Shown piece after piece: positions 28,174-37,380 of a DNA stretch of 64,000 nucleotides. The notes below the pieces were generated by a model. It was not told the origin of the DNA and searched no databases. It was given only the letters and a program-made list of their open reading frames with translations. The DNA is from Chryseobacterium sp. JAH. GTDB lineage: Bacteria > Bacteroidota > Bacteroidia > Flavobacteriales > Weeksellaceae. Each line of letters begins with the position of its first letter. Within the stretch, counting starts at the first letter, position 1. The stretch lies in NCBI RefSeq assembly GCF_001507335.1, contig NZ_LMAH01000001.1:434001-498000 (forward strand), written 5' to 3'. Both the position numbers and the translations under genes were made by a program.

Positions 28174-30801
28174 TTATATCTTACCATCTTCTAGCAATTC
28201 TCTCGCCTGGTATTCCTGTACCAAATCGATAGCATTAGAAATAACATCACTCAGAGCGGTGATGAATGTACCTTCTTCAGCCATTCCCATTGCATGCTTT
28301 AGAGCATCTATCTCTTTCGGAATCGTCTCATAACTTACATCTCGTCCTGAATCCTGCATTCCATCAATGATTAACCCATTGATTTCTTCTTCAGTTCTCC
28401 CACGAAGATGTTTTTCATTTCTTATGATGATATGATCAAACATTCTGCCTGCGATTTTTCCACATAATCTGATATCTTCATCACGACGGTCTCCAACCCC
28501 TGAAATAATTCCTATTTTCTTGGTAGATTCCACATTTTTAAGATAATCTTCAATCGCTTCATATCCTGCAGGGTTGTGAGCAAAATCAATAAGAACTTTA
28601 AAGTTTTTAAAATTAAATACATTCAATCTTCCAGGTGTCAACTGAGCACTTGGAATAAAAGTTCTTAAGGAGTTTGAAATATCTTCAATTCCAAATCCAT
28701 AAAGGTAACAAGCTAAACTTGCAGCCAAGACATTATCAATCATGAATTTTGCCTTCCCCTCCATGGTAATCGGGAAGTCTTTGGCTTTCCCAATTCTGAT
28801 TTTCCAGTCACCTTTTTTGATAGTAACATAACCTTCTTCATATACACAGGTAATTCGACCTTCTTTTGCAAACTTCTTAATGTGCTCATTGTTTTCATCC
28901 AAACTGAAAATAGCAACATTGCTTGGCAAATCATTGATGATTCTCATCGAATATTCATCCTGCGCGTTCAAAACGCTCCATCCGTTTTTCTTTACGCTGT
29001 CGAGTACCACTCTTTTTACTTTGGTTAAGTCTTTAAGACTGTGGATATCATTTAAACCTAAATGGTCTTCTTTAATATTCGTTAAAACACCAATATCACA
29101 TTGCCCAAATCCTAAACCTGAACGAAGGATTCCGCCTCTTGCAGTTTCCAAGACAGCAAACTCAACGGTTGGATCTTTTAGAATAAATTCCGCAGAAATA
29201 GGGCCCGTAGTATCACCTTTGGTCAACATCGTATTCTGAATGTAAATACCGTCTGACGTAGTGAAACCAACACGATATCCGTTATTTTTAACAATATGGG
29301 AAATCAACCTTGTTGTAGTGGTTTTACCATTTGTTCCCGTCACTGCAATAATTGGAATTGTAAATGGTTTACCCTGAGGATACAGCATATCTACAACCGG
29401 CGCCGCGACGTTTCTTGGAAGCCCTTCGCTCGGGGCCAAGTGCATTCTGAAACCGGGAGCAGCATTTACTTCAATAATTGCTCCACCACTTTCTTTCAAA
29501 GGTTGGGTAAGATTTTCTGCCATAATATCAATTCCACAGACATCGAGGCCAATAATCTTTGAAATTCTTTCTGCCATCGTGATGTTTTCCGGATGTACCA
29601 TGTCGGTGACATCAATAGAAGTTCCACCCGTAGAAAGGTTGGCAGTAGATTTAAGATAAACGACTTCACCTTTTTGAGGAACTGTTCCTAAAGTATAATT
29701 TAATTTGTTTAATAATTCTGTAGTATCTTTATCAACGGTAATTTCAGTAAGCACATTTTCGTGACCATACCCTCTTCTCGGATCCTCATTTTCTTTGTCT
29801 ATCAGTTGTTGAAGATTCATTTCACCATCGCCCACTACATGAGCAGGAACACGCCTTGCAGCAGCAACCATTTTATTATTAATTACTAAGACTCTGAAAT
29901 CATATCCTGTAATATATTTCTCAACAATCACCTTGTTAGAGTAGTTCTGCGCATGTTCTAAACCAACTTTTGCAACGTCCCAATCGTTCACATTAATTGA
30001 TGATCCTTTTCCATGGTTACCGTCTAAAGGTTTCAGCACAACTGGATACCCTATTTTACGAATAACATTCTCAAGACCTTCCTCAGAAGTAACCAGATCA
30101 CCAATAGGAACCGGAATTGCAGCATCATGAAGCATTCTTTTCGTCAACTCTTTATTACAGGCAATATCTACAGCAATAGAACTTGTATTTCCGGTAATAG
30201 TTGCCTGAAACCTCTGTTGGTTAACACCGTAGCCCAATTGTACCAAAGAATTTGTTCCTAATCTGATCCATGGTATTTTTCTGGAAACAGCTTCTTCTAC
30301 AATACTTCCTGTAGAAGGACCTAAGCGCACACGCTCTCGTATTTCTTTAAGTCTTTGGATGCATGCATTCATATCATATTCCCTGTCCTCAATCAATGCG
30401 TTGGCAATTTCCACAGCCTGTTCTGCGGCATAAATACCAACATTTTCTTCGATATAATCAAATACAACGTTATAAATTCCTGGAGTTTTGGTTTCACGTG
30501 TTCTTCCGAATCCTGAATCCATTCCTGCAAGAGTTTGAATTTCTAGAGCGATATGTTCTATGACGTGCCCCATCCATGTTCCGGTTTCTACACGGTGAAA
30601 GAAACCACCGTGAGTACCTTCTGAACATCTGTGAGTAATTAAAGAAGGAATTAGCTTTTCTATTCTCTCCCGGAATCCTTCAATTTTATTGGTAGGAAAA
30701 TTTTCCATTTCTTCAAGATCCAAACGCATCTGTATCAACTTCTTTCTTCTAATACTCCAAATATTAGGACCCCTCAATGCTTGTATCTTTTCAATTTTCA
30801 T
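28174..30801 (-). CDS. cphA: cyanophycin synthetase
   Basis: 875 residues, full length for CphA1. The N-domain (1-160) holds GHVIEHIALE, an HxxEH motif (His79, Glu82, His83) like an inverse zincin. An ATP-grasp domain follows (YPVVLKPLDGNHGKGS, 252-267; IIEVNAAPG) and then a Mur-ligase-like domain with the P-loop VTGTNGKTTTT (487-497) and DFAHNP. The enzyme makes a poly-aspartate backbone and adds Arg (or Lys) side chains using ATP. It is divergent from cphB across a 198-base region, and converges on the amidoligase run. Confidence 0.94.
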   Translation of the reverse strand: MKIEKIQALRGPNIWSIRRKKLIQMRLDLEEMENFPTNKIEGFRERIEKLIPSLITHRCSEGTHGGFFHRVETGTWMGHVIEHIALEIQTLAGMDSGFGRTRETKTPGIYNVVFDYIEENVGIYAAEQAVEIANALIEDREYDMNACIQRLKEIRERVRLGPSTGSIVEEAVSRKIPWIRLGTNSLVQLGYGVNQQRFQATITGNTSSIAVDIACNKELTKRMLHDAAIPVPIGDLVTSEEGLENVIRKIGYPVVLKPLDGNHGKGSSINVNDWDVAKVGLEHAQNYSNKVIVEKYITGYDFRVLVINNKMVAAARRVPAHVVGDGEMNLQQLIDKENEDPRRGYGHENVLTEITVDKDTTELLNKLNYTLGTVPQKGEVVYLKSTANLSTGGTSIDVTDMVHPENITMAERISKIIGLDVCGIDIMAENLTQPLKESGGAIIEVNAAPGFRMHLAPSEGLPRNVAAPVVDMLYPQGKPFTIPIIAVTGTNGKTTTTRLISHIVKNNGYRVGFTTSDGIYIQNTMLTKGDTTGPISAEFILKDPTVEFAVLETARGGILRSGLGFGQCDIGVLTNIKEDHLGLNDIHSLKDLTKVKRVVLDSVKKNGWSVLNAQDEYSMRIINDLPSNVAIFSLDENNEHIKKFAKEGRITCVYEEGYVTIKKGDWKIRIGKAKDFPITMEGKAKFMIDNVLAASLACYLYGFGIEDISNSLRTFIPSAQLTPGRLNVFNFKNFKVLIDFAHNPAGYEAIEDYLKNVESTKKIGIISGVGDRRDEDIRLCGKIAGRMFDHIIIRNEKHLRGRTEEEINGLIIDGMQDSGRDVSYETIPKEIDALKHAMGMAEEGTFITALSDVISNAIDLVQEYQARELLEDGKI

Positions 30802-30845
30802 AGTCTAGTGATGAAATTTATATTAATAAAATTATCTTTTAAAAT

Positions 30846-30853
30846 CAAAGATA
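30846..30853 (-). promoter_or_regulatory. candidate -7 box of the cphA promoter
   Basis: Reads TATCTTTG on the minus strand, about 45 bases before the cphA ATG. No -33 TTG at 19-21 bases. Confidence 0.45.
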
Positions 30854-30985
30854 ATGCAAAACCTCAAAAAAAACCACAGTGTCATTAAAGAATTATTAAA
30901 AAAACTTTATATTTTGTAATCAATTTAAAATCAAAGCAAATGCATTAAAACCCGTTTGAAATTTTCTCAACAATTAATAATTTTC

Positions 30986-30993
30986 TAACTTTG
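30986..30993 (+). promoter_or_regulatory. candidate -7 box of the cphB promoter
   Basis: TAACTTTG fits TAnnTTTG and ends six bases before the ATG at 31000, so the transcript would be leaderless. It overlaps the upstream in-frame TTG codon, which therefore cannot be the start. Confidence 0.5.
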
Positions 30994-30999
30994 CCGGCT

Positions 31000-31884
31000 A
31001 TGAAACCTGTTGGAAAATTAATTATTATCGGTGGAGCTGTTAATAAAGGCAGTTTCTCCGAAACCGATTACGATCAGAATATTGAAAAAAACCTCAATTT
31101 TTTTGAAAGAGGAATTTTAAGAAAAATTATTACTGAATCTAAGAATAAAGAAAATTCAATTATTGAAGTAATTACTACGGCATCTCAAATCCCTCAAATT
31201 GTAGGAGCTGAATATAAAAAAGCTTTTGAATTTTTAGGAGCTAAAAATGTTAACATTCTTGATATTCACAATCGTGAAGAAGCTAACTCTGATGCCATAG
31301 TTGCCCGTGCAAACGCTGCAGATGTAGTGATGTTCACGGGTGGTGATCAGTTACGATTAACTTCCATTCTTGGCGGAACAAGATTTCACGATACCATTTT
31401 ACTTAAGTATATGGAACAGGATTTTATCTACTCCGGAACTTCTGCAGGTGCAGCAGCTGCTTCTGAAAACATGATTTATCAGGGAAGCAGCTCTGAAGCA
31501 TTATTAAAAGGTGAAATAAAAACGACGCAAGGTTTAGGATTAATAGACAATGTGATTGTTGATACACACTTCGTTCAGCGTGGCAGAATTGGCCGTCTAT
31601 TTCAGGCCGTAGTCAACAACCCAAGAACTTTAGGAATTGGATTGGGTGAAGATACAGGATTGTTTATTCATAATGATACCATGACTGCTGTTGGTTCAGG
31701 GCTTGTGATTATTGTTGACGGAAGATTTATTAAAGATACCAACCTTACGAATATTAATTTAGGCGAACCTATTTCTATCGATAACTTAACCGTTCATGTG
31801 ATGTCGATGAATGACCATTACGATTTAACGACGAGAAAATTAACGATAGAAAACTCTCAGTTTAACCCGATTCCACAAACCTAA
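31000..31884 (+). CDS. cphB: cyanophycinase
   Basis: 294 residues from ATG 31000 (MKPVGKLIIIGGAVNKG). It is an S51-type serine peptidase with SGTSAGAAA (nucleophile Ser148), FTGGDQLRL (113-121) and DTHFVQRGRIGRL. It cuts cyanophycin to beta-aspartyl-arginine dipeptides. No signal peptide, so it is the intracellular form. It is followed by a terminator and then by the isoaspartyl peptidase gene that would finish degradation. Confidence 0.94.
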   Translation: MKPVGKLIIIGGAVNKGSFSETDYDQNIEKNLNFFERGILRKIITESKNKENSIIEVITTASQIPQIVGAEYKKAFEFLGAKNVNILDIHNREEANSDAIVARANAADVVMFTGGDQLRLTSILGGTRFHDTILLKYMEQDFIYSGTSAGAAAASENMIYQGSSSEALLKGEIKTTQGLGLIDNVIVDTHFVQRGRIGRLFQAVVNNPRTLGIGLGEDTGLFIHNDTMTAVGSGLVIIVDGRFIKDTNLTNINLGEPISIDNLTVHVMSMNDHYDLTTRKLTIENSQFNPIPQT

Positions 31885-31893
31885 AATAAATTT

Positions 31894-31921
31894 AAAGTGA
31901 AGTTTTTCTTCACTTTTTTTT
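31894..31921 (+). terminator. intrinsic terminator after cphB
   Basis: AAAGTGAAG, loop TTTTT, CTTCACTTT with five or more further T. Confidence 0.75.
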
Positions 31922-31946
31922 ATATATTTAAAATTTAATAATCAAA

Positions 31947-32789
31947 ATGAAAATTATCATACACGGAGGTTTTTTCTCTGAAAGCGACCAAAGCCACGAA
32001 GTGAAAGTTGCCAAGCAAAATTCCTTGAAAGATATTGCCAAAAAAGCGCATCAGTATTTAGAGAATCATACCGCTTTTGAAGCGGTGGCTTATGCTGTTT
32101 CTCTCTTGGAAGATGATGAATTGTATAATGCAGGAATTGGTTCCCAAATTCAAAGTGACGGAATTATCCGTATGAGCGCAGCGATTATGGATGGCGAAAC
32201 TCAGAAAATGAGTGGCGTCATCAATATTCAGGATGTGAAAAATCCGATTTTTGTGGCGAAAGATTTAATGAAAGAAGACGACAGAGTTTTGGGCGGAAGC
32301 GGGGCAAAAAAATATGCTACAGAACACGGTTTTGAAAACTTTTCAACTGAAATTCCTCAGAGACGAAAAGAGTTCGTAGCCAAACTAAACAATGGTGGAA
32401 AAGGTACTGTGGGATGTGTTGCTATTGATAAAGATGGTAAATTGGCTGTTGCCACATCTACCGGAGGAAAAGGTTTTGAAATTCCTGGAAGAATTTCTGA
32501 TTCTGCGACAGTGGCCGGTAATTACGCAAATAAATTCTGTGCGGTTAGCTGTACTGGTGTAGGTGAAGATATCGTAAGTAATGCGACAGCGACGAAAATC
32601 GTCACGAGGGTGACAGACGGAATGAGCTTAGAAGCAGCCTTTAGTAAAACATTTACAGAATTAAAAACAATTGATGGCTTCGCAGGAGCTATCGCCATTG
32701 ATAAAGATGGAAACTTCTATCATCAAGACTCACATCCGACTATGGTTTTCGCAAGTTTTGACGGAGAAAATTTTGAAATTTTTAATTAA
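31947..32789 (+). CDS. iaaA: isoaspartyl peptidase / L-asparaginase (Ntn hydrolase)
   Basis: 280 residues of the plant-type asparaginase family. NNGGKGTVGCVAID contains the autocatalytic cleavage site, with Thr154 as the new N-terminal nucleophile, followed by ATSTGG and GRISDSATVAG. No signal peptide. These enzymes split beta-aspartyl dipeptides, which fits cleavage of the beta-Asp-Arg released by CphB. It lies 62 bases downstream of cphB past a terminator, so regulation may be partly separate. Confidence 0.93.
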   Translation: MKIIIHGGFFSESDQSHEVKVAKQNSLKDIAKKAHQYLENHTAFEAVAYAVSLLEDDELYNAGIGSQIQSDGIIRMSAAIMDGETQKMSGVINIQDVKNPIFVAKDLMKEDDRVLGGSGAKKYATEHGFENFSTEIPQRRKEFVAKLNNGGKGTVGCVAIDKDGKLAVATSTGGKGFEIPGRISDSATVAGNYANKFCAVSCTGVGEDIVSNATATKIVTRVTDGMSLEAAFSKTFTELKTIDGFAGAIAIDKDGNFYHQDSHPTMVFASFDGENFEIFN

Positions 32790-32886
32790 ACTTTAACATT
32801 TAATTAGTAATGTCATATATTTTTTGGCACGTATTTTACATACTTAGTTGTATAACAATTTAATATAACTTTTAAAATCAGAAATC

Positions 32887-33129
32887 ATGGGAAATAAGAC
32901 AAATGGATTATTAGCATTACTAGGAATTGGAGCTCTTGCATATTGGAAATACAAAAAATCTACTCCTGAAGAACAGCAAGCTGTGAAAGATAAGATTAAC
33001 AGCGCAAAGGATAACCTGAACAAATGGGGTAATGATTTGAAATCTAAAGCAAATGACGTTGCAGCACAAGCGCAAAATAAATTTGACGAAGCGAAAGCGA
33101 AAGTTGAAGACTCTGCTTCAAACATCTAA
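32887..33129 (+). CDS. small YtxH-like amphipathic protein
   Basis: 80 residues: a short hydrophobic segment (NGLLALLGIGALAYWKY, 6-22) and then an Ala/Lys/Glu-rich helical tail (KINSAKDNLNKWGNDLKSKA and on) with heptad-like spacing. This pattern is that of YtxH/CsbD-type stress proteins. Membrane-attached, role unknown. A terminator follows. Confidence 0.7.
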   Translation: MGNKTNGLLALLGIGALAYWKYKKSTPEEQQAVKDKINSAKDNLNKWGNDLKSKANDVAAQAQNKFDEAKAKVEDSASNI

Positions 33130-33169
33130 GTTTAGATATATTTTTAAATATTATTTACATTCATATACA

Positions 33170-33201
33170 AAGAAGTCATTAATACAATGACTTCTTTTTT
33201 G
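33170..33201. terminator. bidirectional terminator overlapping the end of the methyltransferase gene
   Basis: AAGAAGTCATT and AATGACTTCTT are exact complements with a five-base loop, followed by six T on the plus strand. The right arm encodes the last codons (KKSLY) of the convergent methyltransferase. Confidence 0.75.
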
Positions 33202-34075
33202 CTTTTAAAGCATAGACCATCGGTATCTTATTTCCGAATTTTTTGATTCTCCATTTTCCACTTTCAAATTCCTCGACGTGTCTGAAACAAGGATATGGCG
33301 ACCAGTCAAATTCTGTGAAATTTTCTAAAACAAAACTTTTACTGATTAAATTCTGTAAAACATCAGACAAAGGATGATTCCAGGAAACATAGTCCTGCAC
33401 GATATCCGCTAAAGCATCGGCATAGGTTCCTTCTGAGGTTTCTACAATTGGTTTTTCATTAAAATAATTGTAGGTGACAGCATTGAAATCGTCATCATAC
33501 ATCCAGATCACTGGATGAAACTCTGCCATTATAAACTCACCGTCAGGTTTTAGAAAATGACTGACAACATTTGCCCAACGTTCCAGATCCGGCAGCCAAC
33601 CGATAGTTCCATAACTCGTAAAAACAATATCGAATTTTTCATCTAAGACATTTGGAAGATTATAAACATCAGTGCATATAAATTCTGTATCCGTTTCACA
33701 TTTTTTTGCTAAATCTTCTGCAGCATCAATAGCTTTATCAGATAAATCGATTCCTGTTACTTTTGCACCCATTCTGGAAAGCGAAATAGAATCCTGTCCG
33801 AAATGACATTGCAAATGCAGAATGGTTTTTCCTGAAATATCCCCTAATAAATCTAATTCGATTGAATTAAGAGAATTTCTTCCTTTTAAAAATTCATCTA
33901 CAAAATAAAAATCTGATTCAAGATGTGGCTCTACTCTTGCGTTCCAAGAGTTTTTGTTAATATCTAAATAATTTTCCACTGGTTTTAATTTATGTAAAGA
34001 TAATTTTTTTGAAAAATTTTCGCAAACTATGATATGTTGTAGAAAAGAATTTAAAAGGAGATTTACGGTTACCAT
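33179..34075 (-). CDS. class I SAM-dependent methyltransferase
   Basis: Up to 298 residues. The Rossmann core is clear: GKTILHLQCHFGQDSISLSRMG (motif I, about 81-103), TGIDLSDKAI, and FDIVFTSYGTIGWLP (motif IV). Family relatives usually start near YLDINKNSWN, so a GTG at 33979 is an alternative start; the ATG at 34075 would add 32 unusual residues. The substrate is unknown. It shares a terminator with the YtxH-like gene. Confidence 0.82.
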   Translation of the reverse strand: MVTVNLLLNSFLQHIIVCENFSKKLSLHKLKPVENYLDINKNSWNARVEPHLESDFYFVDEFLKGRNSLNSIELDLLGDISGKTILHLQCHFGQDSISLSRMGAKVTGIDLSDKAIDAAEDLAKKCETDTEFICTDVYNLPNVLDEKFDIVFTSYGTIGWLPDLERWANVVSHFLKPDGEFIMAEFHPVIWMYDDDFNAVTYNYFNEKPIVETSEGTYADALADIVQDYVSWNHPLSDVLQNLISKSFVLENFTEFDWSPYPCFRHVEEFESGKWRIKKFGNKIPMVYALKAKKKSLY

Positions 34076-34249
34076 AACTGTCTGAAATTATGTTTGCAAT
34101 AAATCCGTCTTGAATGTTTTTAATAGCAAATCGATAGTCTACAGGCTGTTTTTCGTCTGAAATTATTCCAAATCCCTTTTTAATAGGATGATAGATTAAT
34201 AATTTATTAAATAATTGCAAAAATGATATAATACTTGCCAAAACTATTC

Positions 34250-34372
34250 TACCTTTGCAGCGAAACAAATAACTGAAAATCAAATCAATGAATGATTAAA
34301 CATTTGATTTGACAGTTGCTGAATATTTCGATTAATCTACAATTGCAGAAACTCGATGTAGATTATTTTTGA
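34250..34372 (+). promoter_or_regulatory. -7 box with a structured leader or small RNA
   Basis: TACCTTTG (34250-34257) fits TAnnTTTG. Downstream are two inverted repeats: AAATCAAAT/ATTTGATTT (about 34278-34313) and AATCTAC/GTAGATT (about 34335-34366), the second followed by ATTTTT. The region could be a long leader of the TerD-like gene or a short RNA. The rest of the 322-base gap (34076-34249) shows no supported gene; a 97-codon minus frame there looks unlike a real protein. Confidence 0.3.
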
Positions 34373-34397
34373 TGAAACTTATAATAACCATGAAACT

Positions 34398-35039
34398 ATG
34401 ACTTCTCTTTTGCCAAAAGATGAAACAATTGACTTGTTTTCAGATTTTGAAAAACCACTATTAAATTTTTCTCTGGCAGTTACTTGGGATTCTGCTGAGA
34501 TTTATATCCGTAATTTCTTAGGCATCAAAAAAAAACTAACTGATTTTATAGAGTTGGATTTTACTTGTGTAATGTTTGACAAGTATAATAAAATGATAGA
34601 TTCTATCTGTTCACCGAAATACAATAGTTGGCTTATACATAATAATTTTCCTTTAGGTAAAAGTTATTCCAAAGATGGGGCCTTTGAACATTTTGATTAC
34701 GAATCAAAAAACGACCCTCGCTACAAAAAAGTAATCAGTATAGATTTGGCTAGAATAAATAATGAGACAGAAACTATTTTTTTCTATTTAAATTTTGATC
34801 TAAAAAAGATAAAATCACCTAGTTTTTCATCAATAAGTTCGCTTCAATTAATGATTTTTGACGATAATACTCTAAAGAACATTTTTTCAGAACATTATAT
34901 TTCGACAGAGAGCAGTTCTCAAAAAATAGGAATATTTGTTTTAGGAAAATTATATAGAGAGGCTAACCATTGGAAATTTAAAAGCATCAGAAAAACGATT
35001 AATGAAAAAACCTTTGTGAAATTGACTACAGGATATTAG
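34398..35039 (+). CDS. TerD-like protein
   Basis: 213 residues with the TerD/TerZ pattern: NFSLAVTWDS, an aspartate pair region (IELDFTCVMFDKYNKM), SKDGAFEHFDYES, VISIDLARIN, and the typical end FVLGKLYREANHWKFKSI. TerD proteins bind Ca2+ and belong to tellurite/phage-stress systems. No other ter genes are nearby, and some calcium-binding aspartates appear replaced, so its role is unclear. GC content looks low compared with the core genes. Confidence 0.7.
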   Translation: MTSLLPKDETIDLFSDFEKPLLNFSLAVTWDSAEIYIRNFLGIKKKLTDFIELDFTCVMFDKYNKMIDSICSPKYNSWLIHNNFPLGKSYSKDGAFEHFDYESKNDPRYKKVISIDLARINNETETIFFYLNFDLKKIKSPSFSSISSLQLMIFDDNTLKNIFSEHYISTESSSQKIGIFVLGKLYREANHWKFKSIRKTINEKTFVKLTTGY

Positions 35040-35214
35040 TGTTTTTAAGAAACTCTTTTACAATAGATCGTATTTATATTAAGTTTCTCAACATCTACTT
35101 GACTTAGCAATAATCATGGGAAATCATTTTTTTAAAATAAAAAATTTGATACTTTATTCTACAAGAAAAACGACGACTAAAATTCAGGTTTTTGAGCAAT
35201 AATCTTAATATTTG

Positions 35215-35433
35215 ATGAAAACTATACTTTTAATCTTACTAACGATAATTCTAAATTTTAATGAAAATTCATTAAAATATTCTGATGTCTACCTTTGCGA
35301 CAGCGCCGGCGGAAAGAAATATCATTACTCTAAAAACTGCCGTGGATTGTCCAGCTGCAAACATGATATTATTAAAGTGAGTCTTAAAAAAGCACAGACT
35401 TTGGGTAAAACTCTTTGCGGTTGGGAAGAATAA
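35215..35433 (+). CDS. small secreted Cys/His-rich protein
   Basis: 72 residues from ATG 35215 (the codon before it, TTG, also is in frame). A signal peptide (about 1-18) precedes VYLCDSAGG, KYHYSKNCRGLSSC and TLCGWE, i.e. spaced Cys and His residues that could bind a metal or form disulfides. Conserved small proteins with this HxxxxCRGLS pattern occur in Bacteroidota; function unknown. Its stop codon directly abuts the stop of a convergent pseudogene. Confidence 0.65.
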   Translation: MKTILLILLTIILNFNENSLKYSDVYLCDSAGGKKYHYSKNCRGLSSCKHDIIKVSLKKAQTLGKTLCGWEE

Positions 35434-35865
35434 TCACTTAATTTTTTTCCTCTGAAAAGAAAAGATATGATGTTTAAATAGAAATTCCCAAGGGAATAAT
35501 GAAGCAATTAAAATTATCAACATAAAATTAAATTTGTCTTGATATCCTTTGGTTTTGTAAATGTACTCATCATATTTTTTTAAGTAAAATACAGAAATTG
35601 TCGAATGTACAGGGAATCGTTCGCAAACATTAGAACTCAGATTTACAGAATAGACTTTATCATCGACATCAATTTTTACACTGGATTTAGACCTGCTTGA
35701 GTATTTACAGTTCTAAGCAATAACTACATGTGGGCTCTGCATACCATTATCAATTGTTTCATGATACTTTTTATCTCTATACCACCCAGACATAAACATA
35801 ATAATCACCATTCCAATTAAGAAAAGGTGATTATCAGTATAGTATTTTTGTCGTTCCAATATCAA
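35434..35865 (-). pseudogene. broken gene for a small two-TM membrane protein
   Basis: Reading the minus strand from just after hisS gives one frame of about 140 codons interrupted once, by TAG at 35715-35713. The first part has a hydrophobic helix (HLFLIGMVIIMFMSGWY), the second a beta-rich part (KIDVDDKVYSVNLSSN) and a second hydrophobic helix (FNFMLIILIASLFPW) with a basic end. No ATG is at the expected start (TTG at 35865 or 35859), so the start may also be damaged. A single base change could explain the stop. It fills the 438-base gap. Function unknown. Confidence 0.6.
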
Positions 35866-35871
35866 AAGAAT

Positions 35872-37239
35872 CTATCCTAAAAAATCCTCTAAAGCAACCG
35901 TTTTCTGTTCGCCAGCTTCTAAATTTTTATAGGTTACGGTTCTATTTTTTATTTCTTCCTCACCCAGAAAAACAAGATTTTTAATTCCTTTTTTTTCAGC
36001 GTAAGTAAACTGTTTGTTGATTTTTGCGCTTTCGGGATACAGTTCGGCAGAAATCCCTTTTTCTCTCAACTGGATAATCAATTTCAAAGCTTCAATGGTT
36101 TCAGCACCTCCAAAATTGGCAAATAAATATTCTACATTGGAAGCAGCTTCTTCAGGGAAAAGATTTAATTCTTCCATTACCAGATAAATTCGGTCTAAAC
36201 CAAAAGAAATTCCGATTCCTGGTACATTTTTCACTCCAAAAACTTCAGTCAGATTATCATATCTCCCGCCGCCGCCGATAGAACCCATTTGCGCTTCGTC
36301 TGCTTTGACTTCGAAAATGGCTCCGGTGTAATAATCTAATCCACGAGCTAAAGTAATATCGAAAACTAAATTCTGAATATCAACTCCAAGGTTTAGAGAT
36401 TGCGTGATGACAAATTCCAGTTCTTCAACACCTTTCAAGCCTATTTCGTTTCCTACAAATTTTTCTTTCAGCTGAAGTAGATTTTCCAAAGCGTCATTCG
36501 ATTGAGTGAAAAGGAAATCTAATTTATCAATCGATTCCTGAGAAATATTTCTTTCTAAAAGTTCTTTCACTACTCCATCCTTCCCAATTTTATCAAGCTT
36601 ATCTAAAGCAACGGTGAACTCAATCAGTTTGTCTGTGATTCCTGCAAACTCGACCAAACCTGAAAGGATTTTTCGGTTGTTGATATGAATGGTTACAGAA
36701 GTTCCCAGTTCCGCAAATGATTTGAGATATAGCTGAACCAATTCAACTTCCTGCCACAGGCTTTCACTTCCCACCACATCAGCATCACACTGATAAAACT
36801 CTCTGAATCTCCCTTTTTGTGGACGATCTGCTCTCCAAACTGGCTGAATCTGGAAACGTTTGTAGGGGAAAGTCAGTTTCCCGTGGTTCATCGCAATAAA
36901 TCTTGCAAAAGGAACTGTTAAGTCATAACGAAGTGCTTTGTCGGTAAGACTTTCGGCACTGAAAGGTTTGTCCAAAGCTTTTTGAAAATCATTCATCATC
37001 TGAGTTTTTTTCTCGTCTTTGGCTTCGTTGATACTTGAATTTAAAATTTTAAAAATCAAACGATCACCTTCTTCTCCGTATTTCCCTGTTAAAGTAGAAA
37101 GATTTTCAAAACTTGGCGTTTCCAAAGGCTGAAAACCAAAAAGTTCGAAATTCTTCTGTAATATATTGATGATGTATTTTCTTCTTGAAACTTCCAGTGA
37201 GGTAAAATCTCTCGTTCCTTTTGCTAAGCTTGGCTTCAT
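35872..37239 (-). CDS. hisS: histidyl-tRNA synthetase
   Basis: 455 residues from ATG 37239 ([12 protein letters not shown]), chosen because this is the family start; a longer frame to 37284 adds 15 unlikely residues. Class II motifs are present: motif 2 near [13 protein letters not shown], the HisRS-specific [10 protein letters not shown], and motif 3 [14 protein letters not shown]-terminal anticodon-binding domain follows. Essential; charges tRNA-His. Confidence 0.96.
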   Translation of the reverse strand: MKPSLAKGTRDFTSLEVSRRKYIINILQKNFELFGFQPLETPSFENLSTLTGKYGEEGDRLIFKILNSSINEAKDEKKTQMMNDFQKALDKPFSAESLTDKALRYDLTVPFARFIAMNHGKLTFPYKRFQIQPVWRADRPQKGRFREFYQCDADVVGSESLWQEVELVQLYLKSFAELGTSVTIHINNRKILSGLVEFAGITDKLIEFTVALDKLDKIGKDGVVKELLERNISQESIDKLDFLFTQSNDALENLLQLKEKFVGNEIGLKGVEELEFVITQSLNLGVDIQNLVFDITLARGLDYYTGAIFEVKADEAQMGSIGGGGRYDNLTEVFGVKNVPGIGISFGLDRIYLVMEELNLFPEEAASNVEYLFANFGGAETIEALKLIIQLREKGISAELYPESAKINKQFTYAEKKGIKNLVFLGEEEIKNRTVTYKNLEAGEQKTVALEDFLG

Positions 37240-37315
37240 TATGCTAAATGATAATTGATGGTTGATAAATGATATTATGTGCAAAAATAAGGAATTGAAA
37301 GGACTTTTAAATCAA

Positions 37316-37346
37316 TAAAAAAGCCGGAGATCATATTTCCCCGGCC
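37316..37346 (-). terminator. intrinsic terminator upstream of hisS
   Basis: On the minus strand GCCGGGGAA and ATCTCCGGC pair around a short loop, then six T. It ends the HRDC-protein transcript. Confidence 0.7.
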
Positions 37347-37380
37347 CCTCATTTAATCATTTGTGTTTGGGGTTTTTATT

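Noticed and set aside
33990..34283. 97-codon minus-strand frame upstream of the methyltransferase gene
   Set aside because: It overlaps the methyltransferase start in another frame and has low-complexity composition; a promoter box on the plus strand falls inside. Some residues look protein-like, but not enough to support a gene.
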